Positions 5,184 through 5,492 of a DNA stretch of 5,492 nucleotides are shown piece after piece (position 1 is the first letter of the stretch; the number at the start of each line of letters is the position of its first letter). The position numbers were made by a program, and so were the translations under genes. The stretch is from Proteobacteria bacterium UBA652. GTDB taxonomy: Bacteria > Pseudomonadota > Gammaproteobacteria > Nitrosococcales > Methylophagaceae. The notes under the pieces were generated by a model that had not been told where the DNA came from, did no database searches, and was given only the letters and a program-made list of their open reading frames with translations. The stretch is taken from assembly GCA_002299915.1 (NCBI GenBank), contig DBOG01000052.1:1-5492 (forward strand). Direction: 5' to 3'.

Positions 5184-5492
5184 GTTGGCGGCCAGTTAAA
5201 GCGGTGGTTGGCCGTGAAATGCATAAATTATTTAGCCAGAAAATGCGCTTACTCAGTGCGATGGTGCGCCCCATGGTCTGGTTATTAGTTATCGGTTCTG
5301 GTGTAGGCAGTATGTTACAAAGCCAGCAACAAGAAGGTTACCTAACCTTTCTAGTGCCGGGAATATTAGCGATGACATTGCTTTTTGCCTCATTATTATC
5401 AGCATTAACCTTGGTCTATGATAAAGAATTTGGTGTGATGCGAATGATGATGATTGCGCCGATAGCCCACTACTGGATTGTATTGTCTAAGC
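5180..5492 (+). CDS. ABC-2 type transporter permease, partial at the window edge
   Basis: The frame is open from ATG at 5180 to the end of the window, giving 104 residues of a membrane permease. The ribosome site AGGAGA is at 5168-5173, inside the ATPase gene, about 6-7 nt upstream. A basic N-terminus (VGREMHKLFSQKMRL) precedes a first hydrophobic span at about 28-45 and a second at about 58-80, beginning near LVPGILAM. YDKEFGVMRMMMIAPI follows, matching the cytosolic loop typical of ABC-2 permeases, which couples to the ATPase. The ATGA overlap with the ATPase shows the two form one transporter. The rest of the gene lies outside the window. Confidence 0.88.
   Translation, partial: MSWRPVKAVVGREMHKLFSQKMRLLSAMVRPMVWLLVIGSGVGSMLQSQQQEGYLTFLVPGILAMTLLFASLLSALTLVYDKEFGVMRMMMIAPIAHYWIVLSK

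Noticed and set aside
5003..5224. 73-codon minus-strand frame over the ATPase/permease junction
   Set aside because: It opposes two well-supported overlapping genes and shows no recognisable domain.

Overview
The window holds a pyrroloquinoline quinone (PQQ) biosynthesis cluster in the order pqqA-pqqA-pqqB-pqqC-pqqD-pqqE, all on the + strand. It is followed by an ABC-2 type transporter: a complete ATPase and the first 104 codons of its permease. PqqC and PqqA look gammaproteobacterial, and the DNA is moderately AT-rich. A PQQ-using gammaproteobacterium, perhaps a methylotroph or alcohol/hydrocarbon degrader, is therefore likely, but the genus cannot be fixed from this sequence.

Positions 1-228 hold no gene I can support. 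From 229 to 695 there are two consecutive pqqA units of almost equal length (194 and 197 bp from shared motif to stop codon). Each unit has the 15-bp motif CAAGGAAAATCCTGA, a -10-like block TAYTATGGGG, a short leader hairpin, a ribosome binding site, and a 23-codon pqqA. The two peptides are identical, and the genes differ at only five synonymous positions. A strong intrinsic terminator (440-473) closes the first unit. No intrinsic terminator follows the second, which therefore probably leads into pqqBCDE.

The 255-bp gap between the second pqqA and pqqB holds a roughly 100-nt imperfect palindrome, then a GC-rich hairpin and an AT-rich dyad. pqqB, pqqC, pqqD and pqqE are tightly packed: a 19-nt gap, an ATGA overlap and a 20-nt overlap. 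All four look intact, with the expected metal, active-site and Fe-S residues. Between pqqE and the transporter ATPase lies a second large imperfect palindrome (about 4099-4239), whose 3' arm runs into the ATPase start codon.

Together the genes make PQQ from the PqqA peptide. PqqD holds PqqA for the radical-SAM enzyme PqqE, which links Glu15 to Tyr19. A protease not encoded here trims the product, PqqB hydroxylates it, and PqqC performs the final oxidation. Because PqqA is consumed as substrate, a separately terminated extra pqqA is a plausible way to make more peptide than enzyme. The transporter may work with PQQ-dependent alcohol oxidation, but its substrate cannot be read from the sequence. 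I see no wholly unknown system. The unusual parts are the pqqA duplication with its own promoter and terminator, and the large palindromes in the intergenic gaps.
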